NCBI GenBank assembly: GCA_964571335.1
Contig: CAZNAM010000010.1
Coordinates: forward strand, 1 to 20,810
Direction: 5' to 3'
Source: JAFCDQ01 sp964571335
GTDB taxonomy: Archaea > Nanobdellota > Nanobdellia > Woesearchaeales > ARS49
Length of the DNA stretch: 20,810 nucleotides
In this document: positions 14,832 through 20,810 of the stretch, in pieces
How positions within the stretch are numbered: the first letter of the stretch is position 1
How the letters are laid out: each line of letters begins with the position of its first letter
Translations under genes and position numbers: made by a program
Notes under the pieces: model-generated
The model's input: the letters and a program-made list of their open reading frames with translations, nothing else
Told to the model about the DNA's origin: nothing
Database searches by the model: none

Positions 14832-14957
14832 ATGGAAAAAAAGAAAAAAAAGAGTGAAGAAAATATACAAGAACTTCTTGATGAAATAGAAAAAAAAGAT
14901 AACAAAAAGGAATTAGACAAACTAAAGAAAGAAGCAGAAGATGATGATGAAGAGTGA
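14832..14957 (+). CDS. Tiny charged protein downstream of rps7
   Basis: A 41-codon frame, ATG 14832 to TGA 14957, encoding a Lys block (MEKKKKKSEE), a short amphipathic helix (NIQELLDEIEKKDNKKELDK) and an acidic end (EAEDDDEE). An in-frame ATG at 14799 inside the end of rps7 would add 11 residues. No clear ribosome binding site decides between them. Co-orientation with the ribosomal operon, 19 bp from its stop, and the T-tracts that follow (15009-15026) suggest it is the last gene of that operon. The function is unknown and the frame could be fortuitous. Confidence 0.45.
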   Translation: MEKKKKKSEENIQELLDEIEKKDNKKELDKLKKEAEDDDEE

Positions 14958-15008
14958 TTACCACAATAATTAATTACTGATTATGATTCTGGTTTAATAT
15001 CTGAACAA

Positions 15009-15026
15009 TTTTTTTCACTGTTTTTT
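15009..15026 (+). terminator. T-tract terminator of the RNA polymerase/ribosomal operon
   Basis: Runs of seven T (15009-15015) and six T (15021-15026) on the coding strand, with no hairpin needed, fit archaeal oligo-T termination. They lie just before the next TATA box. Confidence 0.55.
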
Positions 15027-15032
15027 AGAAAA

Positions 15033-15042
15033 GTTTATAAAC
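15033..15042 (+). promoter_or_regulatory. TATA box for the MazEF-type module
   Basis: GTTTATAAAC is centred 27 bp upstream of ATG 15065, predicting a leaderless or nearly leaderless antitoxin message. Confidence 0.6.
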
Positions 15043-15058
15043 TATAGAATTTCTATAG
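15042..15058. promoter_or_regulatory. Inverted-repeat operator for the MazEF-type module
   Basis: CTATAGAATTTCTATAG has perfect 8-bp arms around one base. It begins at the last base of the TATA box and ends just before the predicted transcript start. A ribbon-helix-helix antitoxin dimer bound here would block TFB or polymerase, so it is a strong candidate autoregulatory operator. Confidence 0.6.
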
Positions 15059-15064
15059 TGTTAA

Positions 15065-15289
15065 ATGTTGACAACAATACAATTGAATGAAACAGTTAAA
15101 ATGCAGCTTAATCGAATGAAAAATACCAACAAACAAACTTATGAAGATGTGATTGTGGAAATGATAAATAAACTTGAAAAACAAAAAAGAAAAAAAATTA
15201 ATCTTTTGAAAGAAGGTTATCGCGAAATGCAAAAAGAAATTATTTTAGTTAATAAAGAATGGTCTTCTGTAGATGCTGATTGGGATTAA
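15065..15289 (+). CDS. Antitoxin of a MazEF-type pair (ribbon-helix-helix-like)
   Basis: A 74-residue protein. Residues 2-37 (LTTIQLNETVKMQLNRMKNT, then YEDVIVEMINKLEK) have the strand-helix-helix pattern of ribbon-helix-helix antitoxins: a beta strand with alternating Thr/Gln, then two helices. The tail ends in an acidic Trp-containing segment (NKEWSSVDADWD), the type that lies in the MazF groove. The toxin gene starts 2 bp after its stop. It should neutralise the MazF-like protein and repress the promoter through the adjacent inverted repeat. Confidence 0.8.
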   Translation: MLTTIQLNETVKMQLNRMKNTNKQTYEDVIVEMINKLEKQKRKKINLLKEGYREMQKEIILVNKEWSSVDADWD

Positions 15290-15291
15290 AA

Positions 15292-15636
15292 ATGAATTTA
15301 AAAAGAGGAGAAATAGTATTTGTAAATTTAGATTCTGTTAAGGGTTCTGAACAAGGTAAAAAAAGACCTGCTTTAATAATACAAAATAATATAGGAAATA
15401 AATATAGTCCTGTAACAATAATTGCACCTATAACATCAAAAAAATTTACAAGAGAGTTTCCTACTAATGTTGAAATATCTTCAAATGATTCTGGTTTAGA
15501 AAAAGATTCGACTATTTTGTTAAATCAAATAAGAACAATCGATAAGTCAAGAATAATAAAGAAAATTCGTTTAATAGATGAGAATATAATGAATGAAGTG
15601 AATTTGGCAATAAAAGTGAGTTTAGATTTAAATTAA
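15292..15636 (+). CDS. mazF: MazF/PemK-family mRNA endoribonuclease toxin
   Basis: A 114-residue protein with the signature RGEIVFVNLDSVKGSEQGKKRPALIIQNN (split here: RGEIVFVNLD at 5-14, GSEQGKKRPALIIQN at 18-32), then IAPITSK and STILLNQIRTIDKSRI. In MazF enzymes the Arg of KxRP and the Thr/Ser of the PIT segment form the RNA-cleaving site, and both are present. The frame opens at TTG 15280, but ATG 15292 just after the antitoxin stop is the natural start. It cleaves mRNA at short sequence motifs; the specificity cannot be read from sequence. Transcription ends in a T-tract shared with the convergent gene. Confidence 0.92.
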   Translation: MNLKRGEIVFVNLDSVKGSEQGKKRPALIIQNNIGNKYSPVTIIAPITSKKFTREFPTNVEISSNDSGLEKDSTILLNQIRTIDKSRIIKKIRLIDENIMNEVNLAIKVSLDLN

Positions 15637-15637
15637 C

Positions 15638-15651
15638 TTTTTTTTAAAAAA
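15638..15651. terminator. Bidirectional T/A-tract between convergent genes
   Basis: Eight T followed by a run of A directly after the mazF stop gives an oligo-T tract for the plus-strand unit. It also covers the end of the minus-strand gene, whose stop is at 15644-15646. Confidence 0.45.
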
Positions 15652-16183
15652 TAATCTTGCCTTCTAATTCATACATTAAATGCCACCATGAAATACTCTG
15701 CCATTTATATGATTCAACAGCCATCTTCTTGTCTTTATCAAACAGAAAACTATCGCAATTATTATCTTTTTTATCTTTGATTATAATTAAAGCATAATTT
15801 TTGTTTTTAGTATTTATTTGTGTGGCCAGTGTAGAATATGAAAGAGTTTTTGTTTTTTTATATTTGCTGTATTTATTTGTTATATTTTTATAATGACCTT
15901 CAAAATCATTTTTTCCATAAGATAAATTAAGCTTGTAAAAATCAGGAATCAAAGAATCATAATCAAAAATAGATTTTTTTTTAGACCAGGATTTGTTTTT
16001 TTTTCCATCAGAAAAATCATCAACTATATTTTTTAGCATATCAACAATATTTTTTTTCTTAGTTTCTCTATTTTTTTTATTTTCTATTTTTTTAGAATCA
16101 ATATTTATTTCTTTTTTTTTAATATTCTCTATATTGTTCTGTTTTAATATCTGAACAACAAGCTCACTTAGTTTTTTATTCAT
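15644..16183 (-). CDS. Unrecognised basic protein
   Basis: A 179-residue protein with no family that I recognise. Residues 1-70 are very Lys/Asn rich and probably partly disordered or helical (MNKKLSELVVQILKQNNIEN, with KKK clusters). Residues 71-179 look globular with Tyr, Trp and beta-strand-like stretches (SIFDYDSLIPDFYKLNL, NYALIIIKDKK, DSFLFDKDKKMAVESYKW, SISWWHLMYELEGKIIF). It has no signal peptide or membrane helix. It has its own TATA box 27 bp upstream and converges on mazF, so it is not part of that module. Confidence 0.6.
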   Translation of the reverse strand: MNKKLSELVVQILKQNNIENIKKKEINIDSKKIENKKNRETKKKNIVDMLKNIVDDFSDGKKNKSWSKKKSIFDYDSLIPDFYKLNLSYGKNDFEGHYKNITNKYSKYKKTKTLSYSTLATQINTKNKNYALIIIKDKKDNNCDSFLFDKDKKMAVESYKWQSISWWHLMYELEGKIIF

Positions 16184-16203
16184 AATATATTCTGAGTAAG
16201 CAG

Positions 16204-16215
16204 CTAATATAAAAA
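16204..16215 (-). promoter_or_regulatory. TATA box for the unrecognised basic protein gene
   Basis: TTTTTATATTAG on the minus strand is centred 27 bp upstream of ATG 16183, indicating a leaderless message. Confidence 0.5.
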
Positions 16216-16288
16216 CTTTTTCAGAGCATCAACAAGTAAAAACTACACTAAACCTGGAGCATAGTCCTTGAGAAGTGGTTGTAAAAGA

Positions 16289-16298
16289 TTAATAAAAG
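16289..16298 (+). promoter_or_regulatory. TATA-like element for the 268-residue nucleotidyltransferase gene
   Basis: TTAATAAAAG is centred about 26 bp upstream of ATG 16319. It is a weak match, but the distance is right for a leaderless start, and no ribosome binding site is visible before the ATG. Confidence 0.35.
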
Positions 16299-16318
16299 AA
16301 TAAACAAATTGAATTTAT

Positions 16319-17125
16319 ATGAAATTTAAAGTAGATAAAAGAAAGAATCCTAATGAACCAAAGCATATTACAGATGATATAACACTTGCAAGAAAATTTG
16401 CAGATAAGTTAAAAGAAGAACTAAACGAATTTCTGAAGTCAGCAGTGTTATTTGGAAGCACAGCAAGAGTTGAGCATCCTGTATATGAGCCAGATATAGA
16501 TGTTCTTTTAATAATAGATGATTTAACCACAATATTAAGCCCTGAAGTTATACAAGGATATAGGGTGATAGTTGAAAATACAGCAGCACAGATAAGCAAG
16601 AGACTTCATATAACCACATTAAAACTGACTTCTTTTTGGGATTATGTTAGGAATGGAGATCCTATTGTTATAAATATGCTGAGAGATGGCATGCCTCTTT
16701 ATGATGTAGGTATATTTGAACCTGCACAACACTTATTATTTAAAGGAAAAATAAAGCCAACAAGAGAAAGTATCTGGTCTTATTTTACAAGAGCACCTGC
16801 ATCAATGCTAAATGCAGATTGGTGTATAGTGCAGGCAACATTGAACTTGTATTGGGCAGTCATAGATGCAGCAAATTCTGTATTGATGAAAATGGGAGAG
16901 ATGCCTCCAATACCTAAACAAACTGCAGGAATGCTTGAAAAAAAATTAGTCTCAAAAGGATTATTGAATAAACAGCACGTCAAGACAATGGATTTTTTTT
17001 ACAAGATAGCAAAACAAATAATGCATAAGGAGATAAATAAAGTAAGTGGAACAGATTATGATAAATTTAAGAAAAGAGCAAAGGATTTCATAGATGCAAC
17101 AAGAAAGATAGTAGAGATGAGATGA
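16319..17125 (+). CDS. Nucleotidyltransferase-fold (Pol beta superfamily) protein with helical C-terminal domain
   Basis: A 268-residue protein. Residues 40-125 carry the nucleotidyltransferase pattern: AVLFGSTARV with the GS pair at 46-47, then PDIDVLLIID with Asp 59 and Asp 61. The strand where a third carboxylate is expected (RLHITTLKLTSFWDYV, about 95-110) shows no acidic residue at the usual place before FWD. Then comes INMLRDGMPLYDVGIFEPA. Residues 145-268 are helical and could be a HEPN-like domain (YWAVIDAANSVLMKMGEMPP). Such proteins act in toxin-antitoxin pairs, antibiotic modification or nucleotide transfer to unknown targets; the substrate is not evident. It is paralogous to the protein encoded at 19296-20810. 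Confidence 0.82.
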   Translation: MKFKVDKRKNPNEPKHITDDITLARKFADKLKEELNEFLKSAVLFGSTARVEHPVYEPDIDVLLIIDDLTTILSPEVIQGYRVIVENTAAQISKRLHITTLKLTSFWDYVRNGDPIVINMLRDGMPLYDVGIFEPAQHLLFKGKIKPTRESIWSYFTRAPASMLNADWCIVQATLNLYWAVIDAANSVLMKMGEMPPIPKQTAGMLEKKLVSKGLLNKQHVKTMDFFYKIAKQIMHKEINKVSGTDYDKFKKRAKDFIDATRKIVEMR

Positions 17126-17137
17126 AAGAGTTAATTT

Positions 17138-17148
17138 TTTAATATAAT
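17138..17148 (+). promoter_or_regulatory. TATA-like element for taw3
   Basis: TTTAATATAAT, centred 24 bp upstream of ATG 17167, in a T-rich stretch that may also end transcription of the preceding gene. Confidence 0.4.
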
Positions 17149-17166
17149 CTATTTTTTTATATTTTT

Positions 17167-17733
17167 ATGAAGGATTTTGAAGTTATTAATTTTGAGAACA
17201 TGAAGAAAAATGCTCTTACAAAAATAGACAAGAGCAAAAAAGGAGACATAGATGAGAGAATAAAAAAAGTTCTTGACAGGATAAATAAGACAGATAACTA
17301 TTTTACAACAAGCTCTTGCTCTGGAAGAATTGTTCTCCTGAAAAAAGGAGAAAGAAAAAACGAATGTGAGTGGCTTTATGTAACTCACGACCTCGCTGAT
17401 AAAAAGAAAATATGGAAAGCACTTCAGAAAGCAAAAGGAAATGTCTTTCTTAAGATGGAAAGCCTGATATTGCATATATCTTGCAGAAAATTATCAGATG
17501 CAGAAAAATTACTTTTATTGATTAGAAAGAAATTCAAACGAGCAGGAATAATAAGCATGAAAAAACTTTCAATAGAACTTATGGGTTCTGATTTACTTAA
17601 TTTACCTGTTGTTGAAGATAAATTGCTTATTGATCAAAATTATTCTGAAATTCTTATTGACGAGGCAAATAAGAAGATGATATCAAACTGGAAAAAAATA
17701 GAAGAATTATATGAACTTCTTGAAAATTGTTGA
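17167..17733 (+). CDS. taw3: tRNA-phe 7-((3-amino-3-carboxypropyl)-4-demethylwyosine N4-methyltransferase Taw3
   Basis: A 188-residue protein of the TYW3 family. It shows the N-terminal SSCSGR motif (49-54), the THD segment (73-75), ILHISCRKL (101-109) and the later ELMGSDLLNLPV segment (137-148). Taw3 uses S-adenosylmethionine to methylate N4 of the demethylwyosine base at position 37 of tRNA-Phe, next to the anticodon. No other wyosine gene is in the window. The ATG has no ribosome binding site but a TATA-like element about 24 bp upstream, so the message is probably leaderless. Two Cys (51 and 106) and His 103 lie in the conserved motifs. Confidence 0.88.
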   Translation: MKDFEVINFENMKKNALTKIDKSKKGDIDERIKKVLDRINKTDNYFTTSSCSGRIVLLKKGERKNECEWLYVTHDLADKKKIWKALQKAKGNVFLKMESLILHISCRKLSDAEKLLLLIRKKFKRAGIISMKKLSIELMGSDLLNLPVVEDKLLIDQNYSEILIDEANKKMISNWKKIEELYELLENC

Positions 17734-17756
17734 TTTTGTTACTCTTGAATGAAAAA

Positions 17757-17765
17757 GTTTAAATA
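17757..17765 (+). promoter_or_regulatory. TATA box for the 388-residue unknown
   Basis: GTTTAAATA followed by GGGG is centred 28 bp upstream of ATG 17789, the distance expected for a leaderless transcript. Confidence 0.55.
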
Positions 17766-17788
17766 GGGGTTGTTTTTAATACTTAAAA

Positions 17789-18955
17789 ATGAGTGAAGAA
17801 TTATTTGAACACGATTCAGTGTATACTGATTTTTTTAATAAAAATAGTTTAACAGGTAATTTAAATTTAGCATTTAGAATTGATTCAGAACATGATAAAA
17901 AATTAAAAGAATCAAAATATTTGCAATTTAAAGATAATGTATTTTACAAAATAATTCTTTTTGATTTAGATAAATATAATTTATTGAATAGATGTTATTT
18001 GAGAACTGAAAATATAAATGCTGAAGTTGAATTAAACACTTTATTTTTTAAATTTGAACAACTAGAAAAATTATTTGTTTCTTCAATAAATTGCTCTAAA
18101 TTAGATAATTTATTTACTGGATTTGAAAAATCACCTGAAGATATAATTTTTATTAAAACTCCTTTTTCAACTGAATTATATGGCGGATTGATGAAACAAC
18201 TAACGGAAAAATATTATGCAACATATTTTTTACAACAATTATCAAAAAAAATTAAATTAAGAGAAACACCAACTTTTAAACCAAATCCAACTAAAAAAAA
18301 ATATGAATTTAAATATGATGCTACTTCTGAATTGATGCTTCGAATCATTAAACCGATGGCTTCTTGTGTTAAAGAAGGAAATATAAAGGGATTTAATCAT
18401 CTTGGAATAAATTTCAAAAAAGATGTGTTTCATTACAATCAAAAAAAAATATCAAATTTAATTAAAAGTATACGAACTGGAAAGAAAAAACCTTTGTTGA
18501 GAATTTATTTAAAATCATTGATTCCTGATTTAAAAAGTGATTATGATAAAATTATTGATATCTTAAAATTAGAAGATATCCGAGATTATCTAAATTTTGA
18601 TTTCTTGCATTTATTTAGAATATCAAATTTGAATGAATCATCTTTGAGAGAAATTATTTCCTGCAGAACTCATTATTTACTTGAATCAAAAAAACAATCT
18701 TTTGAAGCAGACAAAAAAGAATTTTTTGATTTTTTTGAAAATTCTGTTTATGTTAAAGATGTTCAGGAACTCTATAGTTCGATAATGATACCTAAATCTT
18801 TTAATGAGAAAGAAGAACTTTTAAACTTTGCAATAGACAAAATTGTTCAAGTTCATTTTCAAAACTTTCAAAAAGCAACACAACTCAAGAAAAAATTTGA
18901 TGAAGAATTATTATGGGTAAATGAAATATTAGATTGGCATAAAGCAATAATGTAA
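17789..18955 (+). CDS. Unrecognised 388-residue soluble protein
   Basis: I recognise no family. The protein is rich in Lys, Phe, Leu and Asn, has no signal peptide or membrane helix, and appears mixed alpha/beta in the first half (FKDNVFYKIILFDLDKYNLL, AEVELNTLFFKFEQLEKLF). The second half is strongly helical (YDKIIDILKLEDIRDYLNFD, SSLREIISCRTHYLLESKKQ, FQKATQLKKKFDEELLWVNE). Cys residues are scattered without a metal-binding pattern. It has its own promoter and ends in T-tracts, so it is a single-gene unit. Codon use is as AT-rich as its neighbours. It may be a lineage-specific or horizontally acquired gene. Confidence 0.7.
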   Translation: MSEELFEHDSVYTDFFNKNSLTGNLNLAFRIDSEHDKKLKESKYLQFKDNVFYKIILFDLDKYNLLNRCYLRTENINAEVELNTLFFKFEQLEKLFVSSINCSKLDNLFTGFEKSPEDIIFIKTPFSTELYGGLMKQLTEKYYATYFLQQLSKKIKLRETPTFKPNPTKKKYEFKYDATSELMLRIIKPMASCVKEGNIKGFNHLGINFKKDVFHYNQKKISNLIKSIRTGKKKPLLRIYLKSLIPDLKSDYDKIIDILKLEDIRDYLNFDFLHLFRISNLNESSLREIISCRTHYLLESKKQSFEADKKEFFDFFENSVYVKDVQELYSSIMIPKSFNEKEELLNFAIDKIVQVHFQNFQKATQLKKKFDEELLWVNEILDWHKAIM

Positions 18956-18966
18956 TTATCTTTATC

Positions 18967-18991
18967 TTTTTTACATTTTCACTGTTTTTTT
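18967..18991 (+). terminator. T-tract terminator after the 388-residue unknown
   Basis: Six T (18967-18972) and seven T (18985-18991) lie within 40 bp of the stop codon on the coding strand, consistent with oligo-T termination. The second run is inside the 3' end of the convergent small gene. Confidence 0.45.
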
Positions 18992-19215
18992 CTTAACGAT
19001 TTTTTTTTTTTAGTTACAGAAATCAAGTGATTTTTATCAACAAGAATCTCTCCAATTATCGCAAAAGGAATGGCAATAAGAACAATAATTCCAATAGTAT
19101 TCCATGTTATAGTTACACCTGTTGTTGCTTTAACAGCAATTAAATCTTCAATAATACCCATAACCACACCAAAAACAAAGAATTCTAAAAAAATTTCTAC
19201 TTTTCTTGATACCAT
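18979..19215 (-). CDS. Small two-helix membrane protein
   Basis: A 78-residue protein with hydrophobic segments at about 8-28 (FLEFFVFGVVMGIIEDLIAV) and 38-58 (IGIIVLIAIPFAIIGEILV), linked by a short Thr-rich loop. It ends in a very basic tail (TKKKKSLRKKQ), placing both ends in the cytoplasm. An acidic pair (E23, D24) sits within the first helix. I know the pattern only as a small archaeal membrane protein of unknown function. It has its own TATA box (19235-19245, minus strand) 25 bp upstream. Confidence 0.65.
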   Translation of the reverse strand: MVSRKVEIFLEFFVFGVVMGIIEDLIAVKATTGVTITWNTIGIIVLIAIPFAIIGEILVDKNHLISVTKKKKSLRKKQ

Positions 19216-19234
19216 TAAGATAGAATTTATTTAA

Positions 19235-19245
19235 TCATATAAAAA
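19235..19245 (-). promoter_or_regulatory. TATA box for the small membrane protein gene
   Basis: TTTTTATATGA on the minus strand, centred 25 bp upstream of ATG 19215. Confidence 0.5.
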
Positions 19246-19251
19246 GAAGTC

Positions 19252-19271
19252 TTGTCTCTGGTGTGAGACAA
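19252..19271. terminator. Stem-loop between the large nucleotidyltransferase gene and the small membrane protein gene
   Basis: TTGTCTC and GAGACAA form a perfect 7-bp stem around a 6-base loop. On the minus strand it comes 24 bp after the nucleotidyltransferase stop and is followed by a short T-rich stretch that is also the next TATA box. It may terminate, protect the mRNA end or act as a protein site near that promoter. Confidence 0.4.
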
Positions 19272-19295
19272 AAAAGAAAAATCAAAATCCTGTTA

Positions 19296-20810
19296 TTACA
19301 TCAGGATATCATAACTGCCAAATATTTTTTCTAAACTCTTAAATAATCCGTCGCTGAATTCAACTTTAATAGGGATTTCGACATTTGCAAGAGCTTCTTC
19401 ATATTCTTCTTCTTTGCATTTTTTCATAGGTCCAAGCAAGCCACCATCTCTGATATCTGCAACTTTCATTTCCTTATTTTCAGCTTTTATATCCATAATG
19501 ATAAATGCTTTAGTTCCAAGCAATGTTATTTCAGCAGTTTTTTCTCCATGTTTAACTCTTAATTTAGTTCTTTCAAGCTCTTTTGATCTTTTTCTTTGCA
19601 AAAATTCAATCAAGAATCTTAATAATTCATTAGCTTCTTTTCTTATCTGCTGAATTTCTGTCTTGCTTAACTCACATTTTTCAAAACATTTCTTAGCTTT
19701 TAAAATATTGTTAAGTATCCTATTATACTTAGCTGGAATTTTTCCTGTTTCAACTAATTTTTCATCAAAAATTTCAGCAAGTTTTGTTTCAGGAACTCTG
19801 TCAATACCTTCATAATTCAAAACATCTCTTATTGCAGTAAGGATATGTTCATATATTGACTGCATTTTTTCATTATCTTTCTTTCTTTCAATCTGAGAGA
19901 AAAGCTGTTTTAATCTTTTCATATATTTCTCACTTGCGTCATACAATTCATCAATTTCCTTGCCAGTAATTTCTTTAATAGTTCCATGCTCAACACCTTT
20001 TCTATATTGCAGAATTTTATCAACAACAGCAATGTCTTCTTTAGTTAACATCTTTTCTTTATCAACAAATATTTCTTTTAATAAATTAGGTAATTCTTTA
20101 GGGGTTGGAGGAGGAACTCCATACAGCATAAGAGCAGCTTGAGAAGGTGTAAAAACACTCCAGAAGAAATCTTCTGTACCCATTTCTTTAAGTTTTCCTT
20201 TTACTCTGCCTAACATCTGTTCACCAGAACTCATGTACATATCAATAGCTTCTGTAGATGGTTTTATCTTACCCATCTTAAGCAATTGTTTCCAAGGCAT
20301 AAAAGTTCCTCTATCATAAAATGGAACACCATCTCTTAAGAAAGTAAAGATAACAGGATTTGCTTCTCTCAAACTGTCCCAAAAATCAGTCAAGATATAG
20401 ACCTGAATATTGATTTTATTTCTTATGCCAGTCATTTCACCAGCTTCCATGCCCATTCCGACAATTATTGCTCTAAGCTTATCCTTAAGCTCTGCTCTGC
20501 TCATCTTCTTAACATCAGTATCGTCAATAACTAACCAAACATCAATATCGCTTGTTGGAGTTGCTTTGCCCTGAACAAGACTTCCAGCAAGAGCATAAGT
20601 CACAATATATTTTTCAAATTTCTTTATAACCATAGATTTATGAAGCTCTGCTATCTTGATTGCAGACAACATACCTGTATCATAAACAGGAACAGCTAAA
20701 GCAATAAGAGGAAGAAGTTCATATTTTCCATCATAACAACTTTGCCATACTTCTGTAAGCAAAAGACTCTGAATTTCAAAACTCTTGTCAATCTCTGAAG
20801 CTGATTGATT
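19296..20810 (-). CDS. Large nucleotidyltransferase-fold protein, N-terminus beyond the window
   Basis: The minus-strand frame is open from the stop at 19296 to the right edge, so at least 504 residues are encoded and the start lies outside. A TTG at 20762 is not the likely start. Counting from 20762, the nucleotidyltransferase core is ALAGSLVQGKATPTSDIDVWLVID, with GS at 60-61 and Asp 72 and 74. Then comes INIQVYILTDFWDSL and VIFTFLRDGVPFYDRGTF, very like the protein at 16319-17125. The remaining 300 residues are mainly helical (residues about 225-395), followed by a small beta-rich C-terminal domain (TKLRVKHGEKTAEITLLGTK and on). The segment before the core (VPVYDTGML) resembles the end of a nucleotidyltransferase domain, suggesting a second copy upstream. 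The function is unknown. Confidence 0.83.
   Translation of the reverse strand, partial: NQSASEIDKSFEIQSLLLTEVWQSCYDGKYELLPLIALAVPVYDTGMLSAIKIAELHKSMVIKKFEKYIVTYALAGSLVQGKATPTSDIDVWLVIDDTDVKKMSRAELKDKLRAIIVGMGMEAGEMTGIRNKINIQVYILTDFWDSLREANPVIFTFLRDGVPFYDRGTFMPWKQLLKMGKIKPSTEAIDMYMSSGEQMLGRVKGKLKEMGTEDFFWSVFTPSQAALMLYGVPPPTPKELPNLLKEIFVDKEKMLTKEDIAVVDKILQYRKGVEHGTIKEITGKEIDELYDASEKYMKRLKQLFSQIERKKDNEKMQSIYEHILTAIRDVLNYEGIDRVPETKLAEIFDEKLVETGKIPAKYNRILNNILKAKKCFEKCELSKTEIQQIRKEANELLRFLIEFLQRKRSKELERTKLRVKHGEKTAEITLLGTKAFIIMDIKAENKEMKVADIRDGGLLGPMKKCKEEEYEEALANVEIPIKVEFSDGLFKSLEKIFGSYDILM

Noticed and set aside
15280..15291. TTG start for mazF inside the antitoxin gene
   Set aside because: ATG 15292 follows the antitoxin stop by 2 bp and directly precedes the family's N-terminal LKRGEIVFV sequence.
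16315..16599. Minus-strand reading frame of 94 codons
   Set aside because: It is antisense to the nucleotidyltransferase core, whose GS and DxD motifs are on the plus strand.

Overview
The window is AT-rich archaeal chromosome. The evidence is split RNA polymerase subunits (B''/B' and A'/A''), stand-alone archaeal RpoH, an L30e-NusA-S12-S7 cluster, a tRNA-Lys with an archaeal bulge-helix-bulge intron, TATA boxes about 25 bp upstream of starts (many transcripts probably leaderless), GGTGA/GGAGG ribosome binding sites and frequent ATGA stop/start overlaps. Base composition, small proteins and gene content suggest a small-genome DPANN-type archaeon (Woesearchaeota/Pacearchaeota-like). That placement is inference; no phylogeny could be run.

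Layout. (1) 1-1521, minus: a small winged-helix-like protein coupled by ATGA to a long secreted or anchored protein that runs off the left edge. The latter has a linker crowded with N-glycosylation sequons followed by a LamG-like domain. (2) 1522-1768: divergent promoter region with a degenerate 12-bp tandem repeat array flanked by CGATTAAT boxes. (3) 1769-2301, plus: a DUF2683-type antitoxin and a RelE-like toxin. (4) 2326-4509, minus: a membrane-tethered winged-helix regulator followed by two exported paralogues with an RskA-C-like (anti-sigma-K C-terminal) domain. This is the most unusual cluster in the window. (5) 4601-5323, plus: two small unrecognised proteins. (6) 5335-14957, plus: tRNA-Lys(UUU), then rpoH-rpoB''-rpoB'-rpoA'-rpoA''-rpl30e-nusA-rps12-rps7, tightly packed and mostly coupled, with a tiny charged reading frame at the end. 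(7) 15033-15636: a MazEF-type module behind a TATA box and a perfect inverted repeat. (8) 15644-20810: accessory and housekeeping mixture of an unknown basic protein, two paralogous nucleotidyltransferase-fold proteins on opposite strands, Taw3 (wyosine tRNA modification), a 388-residue unknown and a small two-helix membrane protein.

The central operon makes most of the RNA polymerase, a NusA-like factor and two decoding-region ribosomal proteins, so transcription and translation capacity are produced together. Around it lie self-contained accessory units: two toxin-antitoxin pairs, one surface-protein operon and one putative membrane signalling operon. No CRISPR array, insertion sequence, rRNA or replication gene was seen.
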